Shown here: positions 40,742-49,278 of the stretch, piece after piece
Position numbering within the stretch: position 1 is the first letter of the stretch
How the letters are laid out: the number at the start of each line of letters is the position of its first letter
Assembly: GCA_014649355.1 (NCBI GenBank)
Contig: BMSW01000007.1
Span: 295,887 to 359,886 of the forward strand
DNA length: 64,000 nucleotides
Direction of reading: 5' to 3'
Origin: Streptomyces althioticus
GTDB taxonomy: Bacteria > Actinomycetota > Actinomycetes > Streptomycetales > Streptomycetaceae
Made by a program: the position numbers and the translations under genes
Notes under the pieces: model-generated
The model's database searches: none
Told to the model about the DNA's origin: nothing
Seen by the model: only the letters and a program-made list of their open reading frames with translations

Positions 40742-41764
40742 GTGACTGTCGGTGACCGGCGCAGGCAGCCGAGCCTGGCCCAGCTGCGGGCGTTCGCGGC
40801 GGTGGCCGAGCATCTGCACTTCCGCGACGCCGCCGGAGCCCTGGGGATGAGTCAGCCCGCGCTGTCCGGGGCGCTGTCCGCGCTGGAGGAGACGCTCGGC
40901 GTGACGCTCGTGGAGCGTACGACACGCAGAGTGCTGCTCACCCCGGCCGGGGAGCAGCTCGCCGCCCGCGCGAAGTCCGTGCTCGCGGAGGTCGGCGCGC
41001 TCAAGGAGGAGGCGGAGGCGCTGCGGGCGCCCTTCACCGGGGTGCTGCGGCTCGGCGTCATCCCGACCGTGGCGCCGTACCTGCTGCCGACCGTGCTGCG
41101 GCTGGTGCACGACCGCTATCCCCGGCTCGACCTCCAGGTGCACGAGGAGCACACCGCGAGCCTGCTCGACGGGCTGGCCGCGGGACGGCTGGACCTGCTG
41201 CTGCTCGCCGTGCCGCTCGGCGTCGCCGGGGTCACCGAACTACCGCTGTTCGACGAGGACTTCGTGCTGGTCACCCCGCCCGGACACCGGCTCGGCGGAC
41301 GCGACGGCATACCCCGCACGGTGCTGCGCGAGCTGAACCTGCTGCTGCTCGACGAAGGGCACTGCCTGCGCGACCAGGCCCTCGACATCTGCCGCGAGGC
41401 CGGCAGCGCGGGGGTCGCGGCCACCACCACGGCGGCCGGACTCTCCACGCTGGTCCAGCTCGTCGCGGGCGGCCTCGGCGTCACCCTGCTGCCGCGCACC
41501 GCCGTCGAGGTGGAGACCAGCCGCGCCGACCGCCTCCTCACCGCGCGCTTCGCCGACCCCGCCCCCAAACGCCGCATCGCCCTCGCCATGCGCACGGGCA
41601 CGGCGAGGGCGACGGAGTACGAACAGCTGGCGGCGGCGCTCCGCGGGGCGATGCGCGACCTGCCGGTCCGCACGGTGGAGGACGGGGCGGGGGACCGACG
41701 CCCCCGCATCACTCCGTACGGAGACCGTCCGGGCGCATCATCTTCAGCAGGGGCGGGAGGCTGA
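40742..41764 (+). CDS. oxyR: OxyR hydrogen-peroxide-sensing LysR-type regulator
   Basis: 340 residues, GTG 40742. The LysR winged helix (PSLAQLRAFAAVAEHLHFRDAAGALGMSQPALSGALSALEETLGVTLVERTTR) is followed by the effector domain. The redox pair is visible: DEGHCLRDQALDICREAG, with cysteines 208 and 217, matching Cys199/Cys208 of E. coli OxyR in sequence and spacing. It activates ahpCD, which diverges from it. The C-terminus is about 30 residues longer than usual and its 3' end overlaps the convergent permease gene by 56 bp. Confidence 0.95.
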   Translation: MTVGDRRRQPSLAQLRAFAAVAEHLHFRDAAGALGMSQPALSGALSALEETLGVTLVERTTRRVLLTPAGEQLAARAKSVLAEVGALKEEAEALRAPFTGVLRLGVIPTVAPYLLPTVLRLVHDRYPRLDLQVHEEHTASLLDGLAAGRLDLLLLAVPLGVAGVTELPLFDEDFVLVTPPGHRLGGRDGIPRTVLRELNLLLLDEGHCLRDQALDICREAGSAGVAATTTAAGLSTLVQLVAGGLGVTLLPRTAVEVETSRADRLLTARFADPAPKRRIALAMRTGTARATEYEQLAAALRGAMRDLPVRTVEDGAGDRRPRITPYGDRPGASSSAGAGG

Positions 41765-44057
41765 GCAGGGTGACCAGGGCGACCACGCCCGCGCCGACGG
41801 CCGCCATCCCTGCCACGCTGCCCCAGTCCACCCGGACCGGTGTCGCGGTCATCCGCAGCAGCACCGCCCCGAGGACCGTGCCCACCAGCGAGGAGAGCAC
41901 GAGCCCCAGGCCGATCGGAACCGCCGTCTGCCACAGCACCGACAGGCTCAGCGTGCGGCGGCGGGTGCCGAAGGCGACCAGGGCCGACAGCAGCTTGCGG
42001 CGCTCCCGCAGCTGTTCGAGCTGCGAGACCAGCAGACTCGTCCCGATGAGGAAGAGCACGGCGGTGGCGCCGACGAACAGGCCGGTGCGGATGGAGTCGA
42101 ACCGGGTGACGCGCTCGGTGGCGACCCAGGTCGAGGCGTGGGCCAGCGGGTCGACGGAGGCGGCCGTGTTCCGCACCAGCTCCTGCGCGTCGGCCACCGA
42201 CTCGTCGATGCCGAGCCACAGCCTTCCCGACATCAGCTTGTCGACGCCGGGCGTCACGGCGCCCGGCGTCAGCAGGAAGCCGCTGCTCAGCATCCCGGAC
42301 GGGTCCTCGACGGCCGCCGCGCTCTTCACACCCTCGGGCACGGTCCAGACGACGTCCCGCTGAGGGGCGGCGGAATCGCCGTTCGGCTGCATGTGCAGGG
42401 TGCGGCCGGGCTTGTTGAGGAACGGCGTGTCCGTGTCGTAGTCGACGCCGGTGAGCGCGAAGACGTCACCGTCCCGGCAGTCGGGCAGCTTCGCGAGCGC
42501 GCGCAGGTCATCGCAGTCGCCGACGGTCAGCTGCGCCCCCCGCACCGCTTCCTCGGGGTCGTCGGTGAGCTTCTCGTAGGCGTATCCGTGGGACAGCGCC
42601 TGGATGTCGCGGACGCCCTCGGTCTTCTCGAACGCCGCCGCGGCCGGGGCCACCGGGACGCCGTCGGGCAGGTCGACCTGCATCTGCGCGCGGGACACGT
42701 CCTGTCCCGTGTCGCGGGTGTACTGGCCTTCGATGCCGGTGAACAGCATCTGCAGGGCGATCGCACCGGCCACCGCCACGGCGATGCCGTTGACCATGCG
42801 GGCCGCGGTGCCGCTGCTCAGCTGGAGGCGGCGCACGGCCAGCTGCCAGGCCAGACCGCCCGCGCCCAGCCGGGCCACGACCGTCTCCACGATCCACGGC
42901 AGCAGGGCCGTGACCCCGACGAGGAGGCACATCACACCGCCGACCACCAGGACCTGGTTGAAGTCGCCGTTGTCGCTGCCCTGGCCGATCATCGGCACGA
43001 GCATGGCGACGCCCGCGAGTGGCAGCAGCAGCCGCCACCACAGCCGGCGGCGGGCCGGCCGTGCCGTGCGGACCACGCCGAGCGGCTCGATGACCACGCC
43101 GCGCAGCGCGATCAGGGTGACCAGGACCGCGGCGGCCGGCACCGCGACCGCGACCAGCAGCGCAAGCAGCGGCGAGGGGTTGAGGTCACTGGGGAAGACG
43201 CTGACGCGGAACAGCTCGATGGATGACGCGAATGCGCGTCCCGCCAGAAAGAACAGGGTGCCGAAGACCAGCCCGAGCACCGCGCCGGCGAGGGCCTCGC
43301 CCGCGGCGATCCTGCGGGTCATCCGGCTGTCCGAGCCGACCAGCCGCAGCGCGGCGAGCCTGCGGTCGCGCCGCTCGCCGCCGAACCGCACGGCGGTGGC
43401 GATGAACACGCCGACCGGCACCAGCAGCACCACGAAGATGACCAGGGTCAGCATGACGAGGACGGGGTCCAGCGGCTCGGTGTACTGGCTGCGGTCCGCG
43501 CCGAAGGCGTCGATCCGCATGACCGTCGGGCCGTCCAGCCGCTCGGCGAGGCCTGTGGTGCCCGCGTAGAAGGCGAGTTCCTGGGAGCCGATCAGGCCGG
43601 GTTCGCCGATGGTGCCCACGACGTCGTACGGCAGCCGGTCCCGCAGCAGCTCGCCCTCGTCGGAGGTGAGAAGCTTCTTCAGGGCGGGGGAGACCACCAT
43701 GGCGCCGGGCTTCGGGAGTTCGCTCACCCCGGGCGGCACCGGGGCGTTCGGGCCCTCGGCCTCCACCAGGCGGCCGCGGATATCGGTCTCCCTGAAGTCG
43801 CTGTTGGCGTGCGCGATGAGCAGGGTGTCGTCCGACGGGCGCAGGGTGTCCTGGGAGTACGCGTGGTCCTGGCGGGAGTCCTCCCGCCGGTCGCGTGCGT
43901 CGAGCAGGTTCGGCACGGCGGCGGTGAGCAGCAGCAGCGCCACCCCCAGCCCCACGCCCACGGCGGTGAGCAGCGCCCGGGTCCAGCCCTCGCGGCCGCC
44001 GGTGAGGGCGAAGCGGGCGCCGAGGGTGAGATCCCGGGCCCACTGACGGGCGCTCAT
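41709..44057 (-). CDS. FtsX-like ABC transporter permease
   Basis: 782 residues. About ten membrane helices arranged as one N-terminal anchor, an exported domain, three helices around 210-330, further helices at about 345-440, a second exported domain (about 445-620), and a C-terminal FtsX domain (SLLVSQLEQLRERRKLLSALVAFGTRRRTLSLSVLWQTAVPIGLGLVLSS). This is the MacB/FtsX-type topology with duplicated FtsX cores. It works with the ATPase gene overlapping by four bases. It may move lipids, peptides or antibiotics outwards; the substrate is unknown. Confidence 0.9.
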   Translation of the reverse strand: MSARQWARDLTLGARFALTGGREGWTRALLTAVGVGLGVALLLLTAAVPNLLDARDRREDSRQDHAYSQDTLRPSDDTLLIAHANSDFRETDIRGRLVEAEGPNAPVPPGVSELPKPGAMVVSPALKKLLTSDEGELLRDRLPYDVVGTIGEPGLIGSQELAFYAGTTGLAERLDGPTVMRIDAFGADRSQYTEPLDPVLVMLTLVIFVVLLVPVGVFIATAVRFGGERRDRRLAALRLVGSDSRMTRRIAAGEALAGAVLGLVFGTLFFLAGRAFASSIELFRVSVFPSDLNPSPLLALLVAVAVPAAAVLVTLIALRGVVIEPLGVVRTARPARRRLWWRLLLPLAGVAMLVPMIGQGSDNGDFNQVLVVGGVMCLLVGVTALLPWIVETVVARLGAGGLAWQLAVRRLQLSSGTAARMVNGIAVAVAGAIALQMLFTGIEGQYTRDTGQDVSRAQMQVDLPDGVPVAPAAAAFEKTEGVRDIQALSHGYAYEKLTDDPEEAVRGAQLTVGDCDDLRALAKLPDCRDGDVFALTGVDYDTDTPFLNKPGRTLHMQPNGDSAAPQRDVVWTVPEGVKSAAAVEDPSGMLSSGFLLTPGAVTPGVDKLMSGRLWLGIDESVADAQELVRNTAASVDPLAHASTWVATERVTRFDSIRTGLFVGATAVLFLIGTSLLVSQLEQLRERRKLLSALVAFGTRRRTLSLSVLWQTAVPIGLGLVLSSLVGTVLGAVLLRMTATPVRVDWGSVAGMAAVGAGVVALVTLLSLPPLLKMMRPDGLRTE

Positions 44058-44749
44058 ACGGCCCGCTCCATGTCACGCGCCTTGCCGTCGCGGACGACGA
44101 TCTCGCGGTCGGAGTAGGCGGCGACCCGCGCCTCGTGGGTGACGAGGACGACGGCGGCGTTGGTGGAGCGGGCGGCCTCGGTGAGCAGTTCCATCACGCG
44201 CTCGCCGTTCAGCGAGTCCAGCGCGCCGGTCGGCTCGTCGGCGAACACCACCCGCGGTCCCGTGACCAGCGCGCGGGCGACCGCGACCCGCTGGCCCTGA
44301 CCGCCGGACACCTCGCCGGGCCGCTTGCCGCGGACGTCGTCGACCTCCAGGCGCTGCATCCAGGTGAGGGCGGTGCGCTCGGCCTCCTTGCGGGGGGTGC
44401 CGTTCAGCCGGAGCGGCAGCGCGACGTTCTCCACGCAGGTCAGCTCCGGCACGAGCTGGCCGAACTGGAACACGAAGCCGAACTCGGAGCGGCGCAGGGC
44501 GCTGCGCTCGGAGTCGTTCATCGCGGTCAGCTCGCGGCCGTTGTACGTGATGGACCCGGCGTCGGGGGTGACGATCCCGGCGAGGCAGTGCAGCAGGGTC
44601 GACTTGCCGGAGCCGGAGGGGCCCATGACGGCGACGACCTCGCCCGGGTGGATGGAGAACGCGGCCCCGTCGAGCGCCTTGGTCGGGCCGTACGTCTTCT
44701 GCAGGTCCCGAGCGGCGAGCAGGGAACCGGCGGGTGCGGACACGGTCAT
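44054..44749 (-). CDS. ABC transporter ATP-binding protein (LolD/MacB type)
   Basis: 231 residues, ATG 44749. Walker A GPSGSGKSTLLHCLAG (about residues 40-55), Q-loop EFGFVFQFGQLVPELT, ABC signature VSGGQGQRVAVARAL, Walker B VVFADEPTGALD and switch His in VVLVTHEARVAAY. It is coupled to the PadR gene upstream and the permease gene downstream by four-base overlaps, so the three are one operon. Confidence 0.95.
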   Translation of the reverse strand: MTVSAPAGSLLAARDLQKTYGPTKALDGAAFSIHPGEVVAVMGPSGSGKSTLLHCLAGIVTPDAGSITYNGRELTAMNDSERSALRRSEFGFVFQFGQLVPELTCVENVALPLRLNGTPRKEAERTALTWMQRLEVDDVRGKRPGEVSGGQGQRVAVARALVTGPRVVFADEPTGALDSLNGERVMELLTEAARSTNAAVVLVTHEARVAAYSDREIVVRDGKARDMERAV

Positions 44750-45270
44750 CGGGCCACCGCCTCACGGAGTTTGTCGAGGCGCGCGGCGGTCAGTTCCAGC
44801 CAGCGCAGGTCGGCCTCGAGGTGGAAGAGGGCGTGGTCGCAGATCAGCTGGTCGGCGAGGTCGCCCTTGCGCTTGCGGTCGGTGAGCACGCGCATGCTGC
44901 GCAGGTGCTCCGAGCGCTGCGTGTCGAGGATGTCGGCGGCGTCGCGCTCGGTGAGGAGGGCGAGGACGACCTTGGTGTAGAGCGTCGACTGGAGGTACGG
45001 CTCGGGCTTCTCGGGCGTGGCGAGCCACTGGGCGACGTCGGTGACGCCGGCCTCGGTGATGGCGTACCGCTTGCGCTCGGGGCCGCCGCCGGCCTCGATG
45101 CCGTCGACCTCGACGAGGCCGTTCTTCAGCAGCCGCGACATCGTCGAGTAGACCTGGCCGTAGTGCAGCGGCCGGTCGTGACCGAACTTCGCGTCGAAGG
45201 CGCGCTTCAGGTCGTAACCATGACGCGGCCCGGACTCCAGGAGCCCCAAAAGGGTGTGACCGATGGACAT
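44746..45270 (-). CDS. PadR-family transcriptional regulator
   Basis: 174 residues, ATG 45270. A PadR winged helix (about 1-85): SIGHTLLGLLESGPRHGYDLKRAFDAKF ... HYGQVYSTMSRLLKNGLVEVDGIEAGGGPERKRYAITEAG. A C-terminal helical dimerisation domain (about 95-174) follows. It is first in the operon with an ABC transporter, and a 37-bp palindrome lies 13 bases upstream. This is typical for PadR proteins that repress an exporter until an inducer binds. Confidence 0.93.
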   Translation of the reverse strand: MSIGHTLLGLLESGPRHGYDLKRAFDAKFGHDRPLHYGQVYSTMSRLLKNGLVEVDGIEAGGGPERKRYAITEAGVTDVAQWLATPEKPEPYLQSTLYTKVVLALLTERDAADILDTQRSEHLRSMRVLTDRKRKGDLADQLICDHALFHLEADLRWLELTAARLDKLREAVAR

Positions 45271-45282
45271 GCGGAGCACTCT

Positions 45283-45319
45283 ACACACCGTGTATACGCG
45301 GTATGTATACACGCTGTGT
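45283..45319. promoter_or_regulatory. Long palindrome at the padR promoter: putative PadR operator
   Basis: A 37-bp interrupted palindrome centred on 45301: GTGTATAC (45290-45297) and GTATACAC (45305-45312) are perfect 8-bp arms around GCGGTAT. They are extended outside by ACACA and TGTGT with one mismatch on each side. It is AT-rich compared with its surroundings. Its place just upstream of the padR start makes it the likely autoregulatory operator. Confidence 0.85.
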
Positions 45320-45427
45320 GCAGACCACGACCGAACCGAGGACACCGCAGGTGAGGGCCTGTTGTCACGGTTCTGTCACTGGCGTCGGACGTGCGTCCGG
45401 CCCCCGCCTCGCGGGGCGGGGGCCGGT

Positions 45428-45700
45428 TCAGCCGGAGGGCTCGGAGGGCGGGGGGCCGCCCGACGGGGGGCGGGTGGCCGGGGGGCGGCCTCGGCGGGGG
45501 AGGGGGCCCGTCTCGCCGGGGAGACGGCCCGCCTCCGCGAGGGCGCGGCGCAGCAGGAACTCGATCTGGGCGTTCGCCGAGCGCAGCTCGTCACCCGCCC
45601 AGCGGGCCAGCGCCTCGTACACCGCCGGGTCCAGCCGCAGCAGCACCTGCTTGCGCTGCGGCCGGTGCTGCGGGGCCGGGTCCCCGGACGGTGCGGTCAC
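45428..45700 (-). CDS. Small ribbon-helix-helix-like DNA-binding protein
   Basis: 90 residues, GTG 45700 overlapping the SPFH stop (GTGA). The core (about 16-57) reads RKQVLLRLDPAVYEALARWAGDELRSANAQIEFLLRRAL: a strand with alternating basic/hydrophobic residues followed by two helices, the ribbon-helix-helix layout. The C-terminus is Pro/Arg/Gly-rich and disordered. Translationally coupled with the SPFH gene. It may regulate this operon. Confidence 0.8.
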   Translation of the reverse strand: MTAPSGDPAPQHRPQRKQVLLRLDPAVYEALARWAGDELRSANAQIEFLLRRALAEAGRLPGETGPLPRRGRPPATRPPSGGPPPSEPSG

Positions 45701-46632
45701 TGGTAGAGCGTCCCGGTGTTGAGGACCGGCTGCGCCGAGCGGTCACCGCACAGCACGACCATCAGGTTGGACACCATCGCGGCCTTCCGCTCGGGGTCGA
45801 GGTCCACGATGTCCTGCTCCTGGATGCGGGCCAGCGCCGTCTCGACCATGCCCACGGCGCCCTCCACGATCTGCTGCCGGGCCGCGACGACCGCGCCGGC
45901 CTGCTGCCGCTGGAGCATCGCCGAGGCGATCTCGGGCGCGTAGGCGAGGTGCGTGAAGCGGGACTCGATGATCTGCACGCCGGCGGCCTCGACGCGCGCG
46001 TGCAGCTCGACCGCCAGCTTCTCGGTGATCTCCTCGGCGTTGCCGCGCAGCGACAGGCCGTCCTCGTCGTGGGCGTCGTAGGGGTACTCGATGGCGATGT
46101 GCCGCACGGCCGCCTCGGTCTGGGTGGAGACGAACTCGACGTAGTCGTCCACCTCGAAAGTGGCCTGCGCGGTGTCCTCGACCCGCCACACCACGACCGC
46201 GGCCAGCTCGATCGGGTTGCCGTAGGCGTCGTTCACCTTCAGCACCGCGGTCTCGTGGTTGCGCACCCGGGTGGAGATCTTGGTGCGGGAGGTGAAGGGG
46301 TTCACCCAGCGCAGGCCGTCCTGGCGGATGGTGCCCCGGTAGCGGCCGAAGAGCTGCACCACCCGCGCCTCGCCCGGCGCCACCATGTTCAGCCCGCACA
46401 TCGCGATGAACGAGGCGAGCGCGACGAGGATGCCGCCGGTGATGAGGCCGGCCTTCGCGCCCGTGCCCTCGACCGCCGTGGCCACGATGATCATCGCCAC
46501 GCCGGCCAGCAGTCCGACCAGGCCCAGCAGCAGGGCCAGTCCGCCGCCGATGCTGTGCGCCGGGGTCTCCCGCACGCGCGGGGCCGGCATCTCGGGCACG
46601 TCGGCCGTGACCTGCGGGTCGTGTGTGGTCAT
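45697..46632 (-). CDS. SPFH/band 7 domain membrane protein
   Basis: 311 residues, ATG 46632. Two N-terminal membrane helices (about 27-50 and 62-82), then an SPFH domain (about 85-235: VAPGEARVVQLFGRYRGTIRQDGLRWVNPF ... LAAVVVWRVEDTAQATFEVDDYVEFVSTQTEAAVRHIA) and a C-terminal helical oligomerisation region with RQQAGAVVAARQQIVEGAVGMVETAL. SPFH proteins form membrane microdomain scaffolds. It is first in the operon with the RHH-like gene. Upstream lies an AT-rich promoter with the palindrome GTGATATCAC. Confidence 0.92.
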   Translation of the reverse strand: MTTHDPQVTADVPEMPAPRVRETPAHSIGGGLALLLGLVGLLAGVAMIIVATAVEGTGAKAGLITGGILVALASFIAMCGLNMVAPGEARVVQLFGRYRGTIRQDGLRWVNPFTSRTKISTRVRNHETAVLKVNDAYGNPIELAAVVVWRVEDTAQATFEVDDYVEFVSTQTEAAVRHIAIEYPYDAHDEDGLSLRGNAEEITEKLAVELHARVEAAGVQIIESRFTHLAYAPEIASAMLQRQQAGAVVAARQQIVEGAVGMVETALARIQEQDIVDLDPERKAAMVSNLMVVLCGDRSAQPVLNTGTLYQ

Positions 46633-46710
46633 GGAGGATCCCCCGCTTCTCCGCGCGCTTCCGCGCGGTCTTCGTGTCTCTGTCGCGCCGTCTATCGACG
46701 TTCTAGCTAA

Positions 46711-46720
46711 GTGATATCAC
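46711..46720. promoter_or_regulatory. Palindrome GTGATATCAC in the SPFH promoter region
   Basis: A perfect 10-bp palindrome in an AT-rich patch (46703-46735), 79 bp upstream of the SPFH start and 195 bp before the PBP start. It may be an operator for the RHH-like protein of the operon; that link is inference. Confidence 0.45.
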
Positions 46721-46914
46721 ATTATCTGTTCATGGCAACCTCACGCGTCTCTCGTACGTCGGTTCCGTTGGAGCGGGTGCTGATTGTCACGCCCGTAAAG
46801 GCCGGATCGGCGGCCCTTTGTCATAGCTCCCGGTGTTAGCTTGCTGAGCTGACCTGAGCGGCGAACGTGTGTGCCGCATGAGCACACGGATACGAAGCGG
46901 AGCGGAACAGGCGT

Positions 46915-49200
46915 ATGGGACGAGCGGAAGAAAGACGCGCACGACAGCGCGGCGGGCGCCGTGCGGCACCCAAGGGCCGCGCTGCCGCCGCGGGCGGCCG
47001 CACCGGCATACGCCGCCTCTTCACCTGGAAGAAGATCGTCGGCACCTTCTTCGCCCTGTGCCTGCTCGGCATGGGCGCCTTCATCGTGCTGTACATGATG
47101 ATCGACATCCCGGAGGGGAACGCCGACGCCGAGCTGCAGAGCAACGTCTACGAGTACAGCGACGGCAGCCTCATGGCCCGCGACGGCGACCGCAACCGCG
47201 AGATCGTCGACCTCGCCCGGGTCCCCAAGCCCGTGCAGCGCACGTTCGTCGCCGCCGAGAACAAGACGTTCTACAAGGACTCCGGCGTCGACCTGAAGGG
47301 CACCGCCCGCGGTGTCCTCAACACCCTGTCCGGCAAGGGCGCGCAGGGCGGCTCGACGATCACCCAGCAGTACGTCAAGAACTACTACCTGACGCAGGAA
47401 CAGACCGTCTCCCGCAAGCTCAAGGAGCTGGTCATCTCCCTGAAGCTGGACCGGGAGAAGTCCAAGGACTACATCCTCGCCGGGTACATCAACACCAGCT
47501 ACTACGGCCGCGGCGCCTACGGCATCCAGGCCGCCGCCCAGGCCTACTACCGCGTCGACGCCGAGGACCTCACCGTCGAACAGGGCGCCTACCTCGCCGC
47601 GCTGCTCCAGGCGCCCAACCAGTACGACTGGGCCATCGCCAGCGACCGGGGCAAGAAGCTCGTCCAGGAGCGCTGGGACTACGTCCTGGACAACATGGTC
47701 GAGCAGAAGTGGCTGAACGCCGGCGAGCGCGCCGGCATGAAGTTCCCCGTGCCGAAGGAACCCAAGGCAGCCCCCGGCATGGAGGGGCAGACCGGCTACC
47801 TGGTCGAGGCGGCCAACACGGCCGTCAAGCAGCAGCTCGTCGAGCAGGGCGTCGCCGAGGACCTGGAGCAGGCCAAGGCGCTGCTGGACCGCGGCGGCTA
47901 CACGATCACGCTGAACATCGACAAGAAGAAGCAGAAGGCGCTGGAGAAGGCGGTCAAGGACCGGCTCACCAGCAAGCTCGACCCGAAGAAGCGGGACGTC
48001 GACGCCGACGTCCAGGCCGGCGCCGTCTCCGTCGACCCGAAGACCGGCAAGGTCGTGGCGATGTACGGCGGCGTGGACTACGTGAAGCACTACACCAACA
48101 ACGCCACCCGCAAGGACTACCAGCCGGCGTCCACGTTCAAGCCGGTGATCCTCGCGTCCGCCCTCGACGAGGGCGCCGAGACCCAGGACGGCGTGCCCAT
48201 CACGGCCGACACGCTCTACGACGGCGACAGCAAGCGTCCCGTGGTCGAGGACGGCGAGAAGGTCGGCTTCGCCCCGCCCAACGAGGACGACCGCGACTAC
48301 GGCGACATCACCGTCCAGGAGGCGATGAACAAGTCCGTCAACTCCGTCTTCGCGCAGATGGGCGTCGACGTCGGCATGACCGACGTGATGAAGACCGCGG
48401 GCGCGCTCGGCATGGACGAGAACCTCGACCCGTTCCCGGCGCAGACCCTGGGCACCATGGGCGCCAGCCCCATGCAGATGGCCGGCGTCTACGCCACCCT
48501 CGCCAACCACGGCAAGCAGGTCACGCCGTCGATCGTGAAGTCGGTCGAGCACAAGGACCGCACGATCGAGATGCCCGACCCGGTCGGCGGGTCGGTCATC
48601 AGCCGGCGGGCCGCCGACACGGTCACCTCGGTGCTCACCGGCGTGGTCGACGACGGTACGGCGCAGGCGTCCGTGCGGGACAACCCGCTGCGCGACGGCC
48701 AGCAGGTCGCGGGCAAGACCGGCACCTCCGACGACAACAAGTCGGCCTGGTTCACCGGCTACACACCCGACCTGGTCACCTCCGTCGGCCTGTTCGGCGA
48801 GGACGCCAAGAACGGCAGGCAGGTCCCGATGTACAAGGCGGGCGGCGTCGACTACCGCGTCAACGGCGGTGGCTTCCCGGCCGAGATCTGGTCCGCGTAC
48901 ACCTTCGGTGTGATGGACGAGGTCTCCACGTTCGACCTGGAGACCGAGCAGGGCGCGGGCGTGGCCCCCACCCGGAGCCCGTCGCAGTCGGAGACGGAGT
49001 CCGAGACGCCGTCGCAGACGCCGACGACGGAGGCGCCGACGACGACGGCTCCGCCGACCACCACGTCCCCGCCGGAGACGACGGAACCTCCGTCCCAGAC
49101 GCCGACGTCACCCCCGCCGTCGCAGACGCAGACGTCCCCGCCCCCCACCTTCGACCTGCCGGGCGGCCCCCCGGACCTCGAGAACAACGACCGCGAATAA
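46915..49200 (+). CDS. Class A penicillin-binding protein (transglycosylase-transpeptidase)
   Basis: 761 residues, ATG 46915. A basic cytoplasmic tail and one membrane helix (about 40-62) precede a GT51 transglycosylase domain (about 90-265: AAENKTFYKDSG with the catalytic Glu115, GGSTITQQYVKNYYL and RKLKELVISLKLDREKSKDYILAGYINTSYYG). The transpeptidase domain (about 330-640) has SxxK at Ser406 (ASTFKPV), SxN in KSVNSVF and KTG in AGKTGTSDDNKSAW. The last 90 residues are a Ser/Thr/Pro/Glu-rich disordered tail. It polymerises and crosslinks peptidoglycan outside the membrane. Confidence 0.95.
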   Translation: MGRAEERRARQRGGRRAAPKGRAAAAGGRTGIRRLFTWKKIVGTFFALCLLGMGAFIVLYMMIDIPEGNADAELQSNVYEYSDGSLMARDGDRNREIVDLARVPKPVQRTFVAAENKTFYKDSGVDLKGTARGVLNTLSGKGAQGGSTITQQYVKNYYLTQEQTVSRKLKELVISLKLDREKSKDYILAGYINTSYYGRGAYGIQAAAQAYYRVDAEDLTVEQGAYLAALLQAPNQYDWAIASDRGKKLVQERWDYVLDNMVEQKWLNAGERAGMKFPVPKEPKAAPGMEGQTGYLVEAANTAVKQQLVEQGVAEDLEQAKALLDRGGYTITLNIDKKKQKALEKAVKDRLTSKLDPKKRDVDADVQAGAVSVDPKTGKVVAMYGGVDYVKHYTNNATRKDYQPASTFKPVILASALDEGAETQDGVPITADTLYDGDSKRPVVEDGEKVGFAPPNEDDRDYGDITVQEAMNKSVNSVFAQMGVDVGMTDVMKTAGALGMDENLDPFPAQTLGTMGASPMQMAGVYATLANHGKQVTPSIVKSVEHKDRTIEMPDPVGGSVISRRAADTVTSVLTGVVDDGTAQASVRDNPLRDGQQVAGKTGTSDDNKSAWFTGYTPDLVTSVGLFGEDAKNGRQVPMYKAGGVDYRVNGGGFPAEIWSAYTFGVMDEVSTFDLETEQGAGVAPTRSPSQSETESETPSQTPTTEAPTTTAPPTTTSPPETTEPPSQTPTSPPPSQTQTSPPPTFDLPGGPPDLENNDRE

Positions 49201-49210
49201 GGCACAACAC

Positions 49211-49252
49211 GCGCAGTTCCCCGCGCCCCTGAAGGGGCACGGGGAACTGCGC
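49211..49252. terminator. Long hairpin after the PBP gene, part of a dispersed repeat
   Basis: A 20-bp imperfect stem (13 outer plus 6 inner pairs) with a small GA loop. Its right half, 49233-49254, recurs with one mismatch at 58821-58842. The motif is common between genes in Streptomyces genomes and probably acts as terminator of the PBP transcript. Confidence 0.75.
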
Positions 49253-49278
49253 GAGCAACCCACGACCAGCCGCACCCG

